The notes under the pieces: model-generated | The model's input: the letters and a program-made list of their open reading frames with translations, nothing else | The model's database searches: none | Told to the model about the DNA's origin: nothing | Source of the DNA: Streptomyces sp. B21-083 | Lineage (GTDB): Bacteria > Actinomycetota > Actinomycetes > Streptomycetales > Streptomycetaceae | Direction of reading: 5' to 3' | Assembly: GCF_036898825.1 (NCBI RefSeq) | Contig: NZ_JARUND010000001.1 | Coordinates: forward strand, 3,100,001 to 3,164,000 | Length of the DNA: 64,000 nt | Part shown: one piece after another, positions 43,001 to 50,719 of the stretch | Numbering within the stretch: position 1 is the first letter of the stretch | Layout of the letters: every line of letters begins with the position of its first letter | Translations under genes and position numbers: made by a program

Positions 43001-44538
43001 TCATGGATGCCACCCGCGAAGAACACCTCGATCCGCTCGGCGGCACCCTCCCCCGCACCGGCCAGGTAGTCCTCGATGACGGCGAGTTGGGCCTCCCAGA
43101 GCGGAAAGCTGCCGCGCGGTCCGACATGCCCGCCGCACTCCGACCCCTCGAACACGAACCGGCGTGCCCCGGCCTCCAGGAACTGCTTCAGCAGTCCCGG
43201 CGAGGGCACGTGCAGGAAGGTGCTGATCCCGGCCCGCTCCAGCGCCTCGGCCTGGGCGGGTCGGCCGCCCGCGATGACGGCGTGCGTCGGCCGCAGCTCC
43301 CGTACGGCTTCGAGCTGGGCGTTTCGCAGTTCCTCGGGCGCGAACCCGAGCACGCCGACACCCCAGGGCCGGTCGTCCCCGACGGCTTCCCGGGTCTCGG
43401 CCAGCATGGCCCGGCTCTGCTCGCCACTGGCGAGGGCCAGCGCGACAAACGGCAGCGCACCACCCCGGGCGACGGCTGCGGCGAACCGCGCCTGGTCACT
43501 GACTCGGGTCATCGGCCCCTGGGCGAGCGGGAGTTGAGTACCCAGGGCCCGGCTCATCGGAGAACCGGCGCGCAGCGCCCGCAGGGGCCCCGCACCCCGC
43601 ACGCCATCCCGTTCGCCATCCCATACGTCGTCCTGTACACCGTCCCGTACGACGTCTCGTACGACGTCGCGGACCGCGTCGGTGAGGGCGCGGACCGTGC
43701 GGGCGGTGTCGCCCCAGTGGTCGGCGAAGCGGGCGGCGAGGAAGCCGTCCTGGCCGACCGGGAGGAGCTGGGTGCGCGGGTTCTGGGCGCCGAGCATCGC
43801 CGCGACCGCCGCCGGATCACCGGCCGGGACGGACGGGGCGTCGGGGCCACGCCGGTGCAGTACGCGGTGACCGGCCAGGACGACGGTCTCCGAGCCGTCC
43901 ATCGAGCGCAGGGCGGCTGCCGTCGCCTCCGGCAGTGAGGACTCGGCGAGCAGGGCGAGTTGGCTGTCGAGCACGATGCCCGCCGCTCCCCCGGCGACGG
44001 CGGCGGCGGCCGTACGGGGGCCGATGCCGCCACGCGCCCAGACGGGGAGGCCGATGCCGGGTTCGGCGAGGAGCCGTTGCAGGAGGACGAAGGTGCTGAG
44101 GTCGCCGATCCGGCCGCCGCCGTCGCTGCCCCGGGCGATCAGCCCGTGCGCACCGGCGCGGACGGCCGCGAGGGCCTCCTCCAGGTCGGTGACCTCGACG
44201 AGGACGCGGTGGTGGGCGGCGAGCGCGGCGACCGGCCGGAACGCGTCGGCGGCATCGGGGGCGAGGATCACGGTGTCGGGTCCCCCGTCGCCGACCAGGT
44301 CGGCGGGGGTGAGCCGGCAGTGCGGCCCGATCCGTACGCCGTAGCGGAAGCCGGAGGCGGAGGGGGCTGCGAGGTGGCGTATTCGGGCCAGCGCGTCTCT
44401 GGCTCTCCGGTCGCCGAGGCCCAGGTCGAGTACGCCCAGGCCGCCCGCACGGCTGACCGCGGCGGCGAGCCGTGCGTCGGGCTCGCCGAAGGGGGTGACT
44501 CCAATGATCATGTCAGCGGCGCGCACGGCAGACGTCAT
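37081..44538 (-). CDS. PUFA/PKS-like synthase: ER-like x2-KS-AT-ACP-ACP-KR
   Basis: 2485 aa. Residues 1-260 and about 320-690 are two flavin (nitronate monooxygenase/PfaD-like) TIM-barrel domains; the second carries PLAQGPMTRVSD and GSECGGHVGPRG. KS about 705-1145 with C895, H1030, H1070. AT about 1265-1560 with GHSYGE (S1356) and H1467. Two near-identical ACPs with VDSIKR/IDSIKR (S1778 and S1886), the PUFA-synthase ACP motif. KR about 2005-2470 with VGGARGIT and the active-site Ser/Tyr region (FGSISAV, QVDYAAAND). ATG 44538 is preceded by GGAGA; GTG 44568 is less likely. First gene of the operon. Confidence 0.93.
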   Translation of the reverse strand: MTSAVRAADMIIGVTPFGEPDARLAAAVSRAGGLGVLDLGLGDRRARDALARIRHLAAPSASGFRYGVRIGPHCRLTPADLVGDGGPDTVILAPDAADAFRPVAALAAHHRVLVEVTDLEEALAAVRAGAHGLIARGSDGGGRIGDLSTFVLLQRLLAEPGIGLPVWARGGIGPRTAAAAVAGGAAGIVLDSQLALLAESSLPEATAAALRSMDGSETVVLAGHRVLHRRGPDAPSVPAGDPAAVAAMLGAQNPRTQLLPVGQDGFLAARFADHWGDTARTVRALTDAVRDVVRDVVRDGVQDDVWDGERDGVRGAGPLRALRAGSPMSRALGTQLPLAQGPMTRVSDQARFAAAVARGGALPFVALALASGEQSRAMLAETREAVGDDRPWGVGVLGFAPEELRNAQLEAVRELRPTHAVIAGGRPAQAEALERAGISTFLHVPSPGLLKQFLEAGARRFVFEGSECGGHVGPRGSFPLWEAQLAVIEDYLAGAGEGAAERIEVFFAGGIHDERSAAMVAALAAPLTARGASVGVLMGTAYLFTDEAVACGAVQPLFQRQVVDATSTALLETAPGHATRCVPSPFSDNYRDFEAELRASGVPERQIWERLERLNVGRLRIASKGVERDVEGELAAVDEQRQLAEGMFMAGEVAVLRSATTTIEALHHSVADGAADFLTGRAAQLRERLGVPAAEEDTEAPPPAPLDVAVVGMACMFPDAPDLAAFWANVLGGHDAVAEVPADRWDPAVHYSAEDGDGGVTSSKWGGFLPRIPFDPLSYGIPPTSLGSIEPVQLLALEAARRALAHAGYGERGREFDRSRTSVVFGAEAGSDLSNAGTLRAVLPSYYGKVPDGLVDQLPRLTEDSFPGMLSNVISGRIANRLDLGGANYTVDAACASSLAAVDVACKELVGGTSDVVLCGGADLHNGINDYVLFSSVHALSPTGRSRAFDSSADGIALGEGVACVVLKRLSDAERDGDRIYGVIKGVGSSSDGRSLGLTAPRPEGQRAALQRAYRNAGVSPAEVGLVEAHGTGTVVGDRTELTILSEVFSEAGAKPGAVALGSVKSQIGHTKCAAGLAGLIKTVLALHTGVKPPTLHVSKPNAAWDETSSPFVFHGRTRPWAAPARERRAGLSAFGFGGTNFHVVLEAYADSAPPAHTLDAWPAELFTFRAADPAGARRAIEDVLKAAQDGQSSWRLRDLALAASRRSDARHEPVQVAVVATDTAGLVGQLRRALAGEHDPRAGVHLAQHQQQEEAAGQAPGQVAFLFPGQGSQRTGMLADVFVALPELQYYLELGRDHADLLYPPTAFDDTTRDRQHTALTDTRTAQPALGIAGLAAHALLTTAGVRPDMAAGHSYGELVALSAAGALDPETLLALSAERATAILSAAARANSDDPGTMAAVSAGAEDVTAALRAADAPTSVVIANHNSPKQTVISGPTEAVDEAVRLLRAAGLGAKRIPVACAFHSPLVAGAGERFANALAQQPVRAPEFPVWSNRTAAPYGPDADAVRAELAAQIGAPVGFVAQIEAMYEAGARTFVEAGPGSVLTRLVGQILGDRPHRTVACEPRPDSGLHGWLDALAQLAVAGLPVRTGWLFHGRDAVDATRTKAPKRPGWTVDGHLVRTAAGELLPGALAPARRVVETTTVTANHQDGTPVGGRDALISEFLRTSREMVAAQRDVLLTYFGAAPGQWIPGPTAPETLRAVQTQVQQPAPETAPAYPPALYAVPAPASVSTAEGFTEAEVLGVVLEIISERTGYPVDMIEPDLDLEADLSVDSIKRAEIAGELAQRLGVGGGGDLTVLGDAELEDLAKARTAAGVTAWLAARLTTAGPEPVPAPASVSTAEGFTEAEVLGVVLEIIGERTGYPVDMIEPDLDLEADLSIDSIKRAEIAGELAQRLGIGGGGDLTVLGDAELEDLAKARTAAAVTAWLAARLTGPDEVEQQGAAGVVGAAAQPLPTEVAAVSPSPEVIGEAPKRFQLRPVLLEQQDGNGTLNGTLNGSGPGSVGPAAVLAGKRFAILGDDDGGAVAQEVVARLAGHGAGAFVLDAEHLLTGADGPIDGVLYLDPLASSRPPVLPEAFPVFKAALGLAPRWLFAVRVTTEGGTETAELRSAGLHGFIRTVAREYPETDARVIDLVGDDTGAAAVADALLGELLAPDRTPVVLRTAAGRHGLELIETPLGALGTTGAGPAGAGAAEAAALGLDRDSVVLLVGGARGITAKFAAALASASRCRIELLGRTPAAEGPEDAATAAAGTRTELRAALAGRGGLTPAAINREAELLLAQREITTTLDELAALGSQARYHSVDFREQDAALQAVKEIHAEHGRLDGVVYAAGVIEDRLIAEKTSESFQRVYGTKTTGAETLLAALEQLPNRPAFAVLFGSISAVLGNRGQVDYAAANDALQSLGAAWAARTGQRALTVHWGPWAPTGGHTGMVTPELGREYARRGVRLIDPEEGTAALLRELAWGAESAGAVVYTSSGW
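38735..39350. repeat. 324-bp direct duplication encoding the two ACP domains
   Basis: Two consecutive copies with a 324-bp period (for example, the serine codon region recurs at about 38882 and 39206). They differ by few bases, mostly silent, and the encoded 108-residue units are almost identical including the Ala/Pro linker. This suggests a recent duplication or ongoing gene conversion. Confidence 0.85.
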
Positions 44539-45012
44539 GATTCTCCGAAATACTCGGTGAAACTGCACGGTGGGGGTTTTGTGTGGCGCGGAAGCACTTC
44601 ACCTCAGAGGGAAACCACGGGGAAGCTAGCGCCGACATTACTCACGAGTCAACATGGCGTGGAACATTCCGTATGCGGCCGATTCCATTCGGCCACCACC
44701 GCCGAGCCACCCCAAGTCCCGAAAAACCGCCCAATTCCAATAAGTTTCGACGTCGCCGCAGACCGGCGGGGTGCCTCTGGATGTCAGCAAGCCGTCAGAC
44801 AACCGGTCGAATTCACTTCCGCCTCACGCCTCGGAAACACGGCGGACAGGGGATAAAAACCTTGTAAATTCCTCGCGAGCACATCGCGACGGCCGAATCC
44901 GGGCATGCCGAAGTCGCCGCTTCGGCACGGCCAAAGGCCGCTGCCCGGCGACACTGACAGACCATCTAATTCCACACCCCCTGCCGGAACAAGAGGCAGG
45001 ACACGACAGAAC
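44539..45012. promoter_or_regulatory. upstream region of the synthase operon
   Basis: About 470 bp without a gene and noticeably richer in A/T than the surroundings. It must hold the promoter of the synthase operon on the minus strand. I see no clear operator palindrome or -10/-35 pair that I can defend. Confidence 0.5.
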
Positions 45013-45048
45013 GAGCCGACCTCCCGGCAAAACCCGGAAGGTCGGCTC
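45013..45048 (-). terminator. terminator of the MFS gene
   Basis: 15-bp stem (GAGCCGACCTCCCGG with its near-perfect complement, one G-U) and a 6-nt loop, 21 bp after the MFS stop, separating it from the synthase promoter region. Confidence 0.75.
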
Positions 45049-45069
45049 GCTACGAGGGCCCAGCGGCGG

Positions 45070-46536
45070 TCAGGCCTTCGTCTCGGACACCTCCGGAGCG
45101 GGGGCCTCCGGAGCCGGCTCGGTTACCTCGGCGACCTCCAGCGGGCGGACCGGGATGAGGAAGGCGACGACCGCGGCCGCGAGGCCGATACCGCAGCCGA
45201 TCATCATGGCGGCCCGGAAACCGGCCTCGGAGGGCAGCGCGAAGCCACCGAAGTCGTTGGTCATCTGGGCCAGGACGACCCCGATGACAGCGGCCGAGAC
45301 CGAGCTGCCGATCGAACGCATCAGGGTGTTGAAGCTGTTGGCGGAGGCGGTCTCGGACTGCGGGACGGCGCCCATGATGAGCGCCGGCATGGCGCCGTAG
45401 GCGAAGCCGACACCCGTGTTGCAGACGATGGTCACCGCGAGCAGACCCCACGTGGAGCCGGTGCCGACGATCGGCAGCGAGATGCCGTACCCGATGGCGA
45501 TGACCAGGCTGCCGAGGGAGAGCGTGATCCTGGGACCGGACTTGGCGGAGAGCATGGCGCCGAGCGGCGACATGACCATCATCATCAGGCCGGCCGGAGC
45601 CATCCACAGCCCCATGGCGAGCATGGACTCGCCGAGCCCGTAGCCGGTCTCCTTGGGCAGCTGCATCAGCTGGGGGATGACCAGGGCCTGCGCGTACATC
45701 GCGAACCCGACGAGGATCGAGGCCGCGTTGGTCATCAGCACCTGCGGACGGGCGGTCACCCGGAGGTCGACCAGCGGCTCGGCGTTGCGCAGCTCCCACC
45801 GGCCCCAGGCCAGCAGCACGACCACGGCGACGGCGAACAGCCCGAGGGTGGTGCCACTGCCCCAGCCCCAGTCGGCGCCCTTCGACACGGCGAGGAGGAG
45901 GCAGACCAGCGCGGTGCCGAGCCCGATCGCGCCGAGCACGTCGAAGCGCCCGGCGGCGATGTTCTCGCGCCCGTCGGGCACGAAGACCGAGATCAGCGTG
46001 GCGACGGCGAGGGCCAGCGCGGCCACGACCCAGAACAGCACCCGCCAACTGGCGTTCTCGGCGATCGCCGCGGAGAACGGCAGCCCGAGCGCGCCGCCGA
46101 CCCCCATGGAGGCGCTCATGATCGCGATGGACGAACCGAGTTTCTCCGCCGGTACGACGTCACGCATCAGGCTGATGCCCAGCGGGACGACGCCCATGCC
46201 CATGCCCTGCAGTCCGCGCCCGGCGATCATCGGGAGCACGGAGGAGGACAGCGCGCAGAGGACGGAGCCCAGGACGAGCGGCACGAGCGAGGCGAGCAGC
46301 ATGCGCTTCTTGCCGTACATGTCGCCGAGCCGGCCGGCGACCGGCGTCACGACCGCAGCGGCCAGCAGGGTGGCGGTGATCACCCAGGAGGCGTTCGAGG
46401 CGGAGGTGTCGAGCAGGGTCGGCAGCTCCCCGATCAGCGGGACCACGAGGGTCTGCGTGACCGCGGCCACGATGCCGGCGAAGGCAAGGATGCCGACAAC
46501 TCTGCCGGAGCCGGCGTCGGGCTTGGAACTGTCCAC
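45070..46536 (-). CDS. MFS drug transporter (DHA2/EmrB type)
   Basis: 488-aa proton-driven exporter with about 14 predicted helices. Conserved motif A is GRLGDMYGKKRMLLASLVPL; motif C-like MGVGGALGLPFSAAIAENAS follows. The C-terminal tail is acidic and cytoplasmic. Together with the divergent MarR regulator it forms a typical inducible efflux pair. Its place next to the synthase operon makes it a candidate exporter or self-resistance pump for the product (inference). GTG 46536 with GAGGGAG upstream. Confidence 0.92.
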   Translation of the reverse strand: MDSSKPDAGSGRVVGILAFAGIVAAVTQTLVVPLIGELPTLLDTSASNASWVITATLLAAAVVTPVAGRLGDMYGKKRMLLASLVPLVLGSVLCALSSSVLPMIAGRGLQGMGMGVVPLGISLMRDVVPAEKLGSSIAIMSASMGVGGALGLPFSAAIAENASWRVLFWVVAALALAVATLISVFVPDGRENIAAGRFDVLGAIGLGTALVCLLLAVSKGADWGWGSGTTLGLFAVAVVVLLAWGRWELRNAEPLVDLRVTARPQVLMTNAASILVGFAMYAQALVIPQLMQLPKETGYGLGESMLAMGLWMAPAGLMMMVMSPLGAMLSAKSGPRITLSLGSLVIAIGYGISLPIVGTGSTWGLLAVTIVCNTGVGFAYGAMPALIMGAVPQSETASANSFNTLMRSIGSSVSAAVIGVVLAQMTNDFGGFALPSEAGFRAAMMIGCGIGLAAAVVAFLIPVRPLEVAEVTEPAPEAPAPEVSETKA

Positions 46537-46573
46537 TGGGTCACTCCCTCGGAGAGGATGCAGATGACACGAT

Positions 46574-46604
46574 GTGCATAATGCACGAGGAGTGCATCAT
46601 ACAT
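46574..46604. promoter_or_regulatory. MarR operator (putative)
   Basis: Perfect palindrome GTGCAT-A-ATGCAC (46574-46586) and a second, imperfect copy GTGCATCATACAT (46592-46604), between the divergent MFS and MarR genes. Spacing of 18 bp puts them on the same helix face region. Confidence 0.7.
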
Positions 46605-46680
46605 ATCGTCGGCGAACGCACTAACTTTGGAGGGGGCCCACCGAGGGGAAGGCCCGTTCAGAGCCGAAGGAAGCAGCCGC

Positions 46681-47184
46681 ATGGACAAACCCGTTGATCT
46701 GGTCGAGTTCGAGATGATGCTGCTCGGTCGGTACATGCATCTGCTCTCACCGACGGCGCGGGGCGCGGTGGGACGGCTCGACCGCAGCGCGTACATCGTC
46801 CTCAGCCGTATCCAGGTGGAGGGGCCGATGTCCATCGGCCAGCTCAGCGCCGCGTTCGGCCTGGACGTGTCCACGCTCAACCGGCAGACCGCCGCGATGG
46901 TCCGCGCCGGAATCGTCGAACGCATCCCCGACCCCGAGGGGGGCATCGCGCGCAAGTTCGCGATGACGGGGGAGGGCGAGCGCCGCCTGGCGGCCGACCG
47001 TACGGGGAACCGGGAGGGCCTGGCCAAGGTGGTGGTCGACTGGACGGCCGAGGAGGTCGCGGACTTCGCCGCCCACCTGAGCCGCCTCAACCGTGACGTG
47101 GAGCGACTGGACGGCCGGCCGTGGCCGCGCGACCGAACGGCGCCACCGACAAGCGGTGAACGATCGTTCACACTTGAAGAGTGA
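46681..47184 (+). CDS. MarR family transcriptional regulator
   Basis: 167-aa winged-helix regulator. Dimer helices flank the DNA-binding part: SRIQVEGPMSIGQLSAAFGL, DVSTLNRQTAAMVRAGIVER (recognition helix) and the wing IPDPEGGIARKFAMTGEGER. It is divergent from the MFS exporter with GTGCAT palindromes between, so it most likely represses both genes until a phenolic or lipid ligand binds. ATG 46681 follows GAAGGAAG. It may report the product level of the neighbouring cluster. Confidence 0.92.
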   Translation: MDKPVDLVEFEMMLLGRYMHLLSPTARGAVGRLDRSAYIVLSRIQVEGPMSIGQLSAAFGLDVSTLNRQTAAMVRAGIVERIPDPEGGIARKFAMTGEGERRLAADRTGNREGLAKVVVDWTAEEVADFAAHLSRLNRDVERLDGRPWPRDRTAPPTSGERSFTLEE

Positions 47185-47270
47185 ACCATCTCGGCATGAA
47201 TTGCCCCTGACATGGGCAGAGTTGAGGTGCGCCGACCGTCCCGCGCCGCACTTCGGGAGGCAGCCCAGTC

Positions 47271-48581
47271 ATGCACCCCGAGCCGGACCCCCGTACCCGC
47301 CGCCCTTCCCACCACCCTGCCCCCCGCCGGGTCGTCGTCACCGGTCTGGGCGCTGTCACCCCGCTCGGCGTCGGAGTCCCCGACCTCTGGCGAGGGCTCC
47401 TCGAAGGCCGGTGCGGCATAAGGGAGTTGACCGGCGAGGAGTTCAGCGACCTGCCGGTCCGGGTGGCCGGCACGGTTCCGGTGGACCTGGCCGGGCTGCT
47501 CCCCCGCCCCCAGGCCCGCCGGATGAACCGGGCCGCGCAGTTCGGCGTACTGGCAGCGCGGGAGGCCTGGCGGGACGCCGGGTTCGACGGTTCGGGCACG
47601 GAGGCGAGCGGTCTGTCACCCGAGCGTGTGGGGGTCTCGGTGGGCGCGATCCTGGGTGACGCCTCGGTCCTCGTCGGCGGCGACCGCAGGCTCCGCGACA
47701 AGGGTCCCCGAGCGGTCTCGCCGCTCACCACCCCGATGACGGTGCCGTCGCAGGCGGCGTCCCAGATCTCGCTGGACCTGCGCATCACGGGCGAGGCCCG
47801 CACGGTGACCAGCGCCTGCGCGTCGGGCACGGAGGCGATCGGCCAGGCGATCGACCGCATACGGTACGGCCATGTCGACGTCGCCCTCGCGGGAGGCGCC
47901 GAGGCTGTCGTCACACCGGCGATCATGGCGTCGTTCGCCGCGATGCGCGCCCTGTCGACATATCCCGCCGGGGACCTGCCGTCCCGCCCCTTCGCCAGGG
48001 ACCGGGACGGTTTCGTCAACGGTGAGGGCGCGGGTTTCCTGCTCCTGGAGTCCGAGGAGCACGCCCGGGCGAGGGGCGCCCGCGTCTACTGCGAGGCAGC
48101 CGGCTGGGGCCTGTCGGCCGACGCCCACCACATGGCGGCACCGGACCCCTCGGGCACCGGCGTGGCCCTGGCCCTCCACCGTGCCCTGCGCGACGCCGGA
48201 GGCCGTCCCGCCGACGTGATCCACGTCAACGCCCACGCCACGGCCACGATCGACGGCGACCTCGCGGAGGCGAACGCACTGCGGGCGGTACTGGGCGCGG
48301 TGGGCACGCTCCGCGTCCCCGTCACGGCCCTCAAGGGCCACCTCGGCCATCTCCAGGGCGCCGCGGGCGGGGTGGAGGCGGTGGCCACGGCCTTGACCCT
48401 GCACCACGGCACGATCCCGCCGACGATCGGTTGCGCGGAGGGCGAGCAGGACGAGGCGATCGACCTGGACGTGGTGCGGGGCGGCCCACGCCCGCTGCCC
48501 GACCACGGCGATCTGGCCCTCAGCAACTCGTTCGGGTTCGGCGGTCACAACGCGGTGCTGGCGCTACGGCGGGTGGGGTAG
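47271..48581 (+). CDS. beta-ketoacyl-ACP synthase II-like protein (FabF type)
   Basis: 436-aa condensing enzyme. RRVVVTGLGAVTPLGVG opens the thiolase fold; the catalytic triad is Cys in VTSACASGTEA, His in HVNAHATATIDGD and His in LKGHLGHLQGAAG; FGFGGHNAVL closes it. Not a chain-length factor, because the Cys is present. It could extend or prime the acyl chain together with the free ACP of the nearby operon, although it is on the other strand and 2.7 kb away from the synthases. ATG 47271 (MHPEPDPRTRR). Confidence 0.92.
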   Translation: MHPEPDPRTRRPSHHPAPRRVVVTGLGAVTPLGVGVPDLWRGLLEGRCGIRELTGEEFSDLPVRVAGTVPVDLAGLLPRPQARRMNRAAQFGVLAAREAWRDAGFDGSGTEASGLSPERVGVSVGAILGDASVLVGGDRRLRDKGPRAVSPLTTPMTVPSQAASQISLDLRITGEARTVTSACASGTEAIGQAIDRIRYGHVDVALAGGAEAVVTPAIMASFAAMRALSTYPAGDLPSRPFARDRDGFVNGEGAGFLLLESEEHARARGARVYCEAAGWGLSADAHHMAAPDPSGTGVALALHRALRDAGGRPADVIHVNAHATATIDGDLAEANALRAVLGAVGTLRVPVTALKGHLGHLQGAAGGVEAVATALTLHHGTIPPTIGCAEGEQDEAIDLDVVRGGPRPLPDHGDLALSNSFGFGGHNAVLALRRVG

Positions 48582-48616
48582 CGCGAGGCGGAGAGGGGGT
48601 TACTGGGGGTGGGAGG

Positions 48617-49714
48617 TCACGCCGAGCGCTTTCGGGCGGCGGTCTTCTTGGCAGTGGTCGTTTTGGCTGAACCGGCCTTGGCGGTACTGGCCTTGGCGGT
48701 ACTGCCCTTGGCCGTGCTCTTCTTCACGGCGCCGGTCGACTCCTTGGTGGCCGTGGCCTTCTTGGAGGCGGCCTTCTTGGCTGTAGAGGTCGACTTCTTT
48801 CCGACCTCACCCTTGGAAGTCGCCTTGGAAGCCGCCCTGGGCGCCGCCTTTGAAGCCGAAGCCGAAGCCGTACGACGCCCGCGCAGGGGCTTGACCTCCC
48901 CTTCCGCCACGTCCTCCGCGGCCTCCTCGACCTTCTCCCCCCTTGATTCCTTGGCCTCCCGCACGCTCTTCTCCAGCGCGGCCATCAGGTCGAGCACCTT
49001 GCCGCCACCGCTGGGCGCCGGGGCGTGCGGGGCCTCCTCGCCGGAGGCCTTCGCGGCGATGAGTTCCTCGACGGCCTCGCGGTAGTCGTCGTGGAGGTCG
49101 GCGAGATCGACCTCGCCGAGGGTCGCCATGAGGGCGTCGGCGAGATCGAGTTCCTGGTCCCGTACGGTGACGCCGGTATCCGGCGCGACACCGTCCGTGG
49201 CCCGGATCTCGTCGGGCCAGAGCAGCCCGTGCATGGCGATGACGTCGTCGACGACCCGCAGCATGCCGAGCCGCTCCCGCCCCCGGAGCGCGAACTTGGC
49301 GATGGCGACCTTCTGGCTGCGCTTCAGCGCCTCACGCAGCAGGGTGTAGGGCTTCGCGGCCGGGACCCCGTTCGCGGAGAGGTAGTAGGCGGTGTCCATC
49401 TGCAGCGGATCGATACGGTCGCCGGGCACGAAGGCGACGATCTCGATGGTCTTGGCGGTGGGCAGGGGCAGCGACCCCAGATCCTCGTCCGTGATCGGGA
49501 TCATCGCCCCGTCGGCACCCTCGTACGCCTTTCCGATCTCATCGCCTCTGACCTCGCGGTCCTCCAGTTCGCACACCTTGCGATAGCGGATGCGCCCGCC
49601 GTCCTCGACGTGGATCTGGCGGAAGGAGATCGAGTGGCTCTCGGTGGCGTTGACGAGCTTGATCGGGATGCTGACCAGCCCGAAGGAGATGGCGCCGTTC
49701 CATATGGATCGCAC
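48617..49714 (-). CDS. ku: non-homologous end-joining protein Ku
   Basis: 365-aa bacterial Ku, which rings DNA ends and recruits LigD. The start MRSIWNGAISFGLVSIPIKL is the hallmark of the family; the Ku core covers about residues 1-255. The C-terminus is a long Lys/Ala/Ser/Thr tail (repeats such as KKSTAKGSTAKASTAK), as in DNA-bridging Ku proteins of Streptomyces. The start is GTG 49714, divergent from the LigD-polymerase gene 56 bp away. Confidence 0.96.
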   Translation of the reverse strand: MRSIWNGAISFGLVSIPIKLVNATESHSISFRQIHVEDGGRIRYRKVCELEDREVRGDEIGKAYEGADGAMIPITDEDLGSLPLPTAKTIEIVAFVPGDRIDPLQMDTAYYLSANGVPAAKPYTLLREALKRSQKVAIAKFALRGRERLGMLRVVDDVIAMHGLLWPDEIRATDGVAPDTGVTVRDQELDLADALMATLGEVDLADLHDDYREAVEELIAAKASGEEAPHAPAPSGGGKVLDLMAALEKSVREAKESRGEKVEEAAEDVAEGEVKPLRGRRTASASASKAAPRAASKATSKGEVGKKSTSTAKKAASKKATATKESTGAVKKSTAKGSTAKASTAKAGSAKTTTAKKTAARKRSA

Positions 49715-49770
49715 GTGGTGAACCTTCCTCCGGTGACGTCTTTGCCCTGTTTTCGTGGGATTCTCATCGT

Positions 49771-50643
49771 ATGACGCCGATCACGGAGGTGGCGGGGCGA
49801 AGGGTGGCCCTCTCCAACCTGGAGAAGGTGATCCACCCGGCGACAGGCTTCACCAAGGGTGAGCTGCTGCACTACTACGCCACCACGGCCGACGTTCTCC
49901 TCCCCCACCTCCGCGACCGCCCGGTGTCTTTCCTGCGCTACCCGGACGGTCCCGACGGCCAGGTCTTCTTCGCCAAGAACGTGCCGCCGGGTACGCCCGA
50001 CTGGGTAACGACGGCGCACGTTCCGCGCTCGGAGGGGCCGGCACGCATGGTTCTGATCCAGGACCTGCCCTCGCTGATGTGGGCGGCGAACCTGGTCACG
50101 GAGTTCCACACCCCGCAGTGGCTGATCGACGCCCCCGGCGAGGCCGACCGTATGGTCCTCGACCTGGACCCCGGCCATCCGGCGACGATCGTGGAGTGCT
50201 GCGAGGTGGCGCTCTGGCTACGGGAGCGGCTGGCGGCGGACGGGATCGAGGCGTACGCGAAGACGTCCGGCTCGAAGGGCCTGCACCTCCTGACGGCGCC
50301 GGCGACCCGCACCCCGTCCGGCGAGATCACGGCGTACGCGAAGGAACTGGCGGTCGAGGCGGAACGCACCCTCCCCCACCTCGTCGTCCACCGCATGACC
50401 CGCAGCCTGCGCCCCGGAAAGGTCTTCGTCGACTACAGCCAGAACGCGGCCCGAAAAACCACGGCGACCCCGTACACCCTCCGCGCCCGCACCGAGCCGA
50501 CAGTGTCGACACCAGTGACGTGGGAGGAGGTCGCGGGGTGCACGAACCCGGCCCAACTCACGTTCGGGGCGGGGGACATCGCGGCCCGGCTCGATGCGCA
50601 CGGGGACCTGCTGGCGCCGCTCGTGCTGCCGCGGCCGACATGA
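49771..50643 (+). CDS. ligD: LigD-type polymerase (NHEJ primase-polymerase domain)
   Basis: 290-aa stand-alone PolDom of the archaeo-eukaryotic primase superfamily that fills gaps and adds ribonucleotides at double-strand breaks. Motif I is the metal-binding DRMVLDLDPG (DxD), then KTSGSKGLHL (phosphate-binding S/K/H) and the third Asp in KVFVDYSQN. No ligase or phosphoesterase domain is fused, as is usual for the split LigD of streptomycetes. Divergent from ku. The ligase subunit is not in this window. Confidence 0.93.
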   Translation: MTPITEVAGRRVALSNLEKVIHPATGFTKGELLHYYATTADVLLPHLRDRPVSFLRYPDGPDGQVFFAKNVPPGTPDWVTTAHVPRSEGPARMVLIQDLPSLMWAANLVTEFHTPQWLIDAPGEADRMVLDLDPGHPATIVECCEVALWLRERLAADGIEAYAKTSGSKGLHLLTAPATRTPSGEITAYAKELAVEAERTLPHLVVHRMTRSLRPGKVFVDYSQNAARKTTATPYTLRARTEPTVSTPVTWEEVAGCTNPAQLTFGAGDIAARLDAHGDLLAPLVLPRPT

Positions 50644-50719
50644 GCAGGCGGATGTCCCGCCTGCCGCCGCCGCGCACCCCCATCGCCGGAGGGTTGCGCC
50701 GACCGCCCCTCCACCACCG

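Noticed and set aside
47271..48581. Chain-length factor (KSbeta) of a type II PKS
   Set aside because: The active-site cysteine and both histidines are present, and there is no partner KSalpha; it is a FabF-type condensing enzyme.
49494..50178. Additional ORFs antisense to ku/ligD
   Set aside because: They are shadows of two well-conserved divergent genes and span the promoter region between them.
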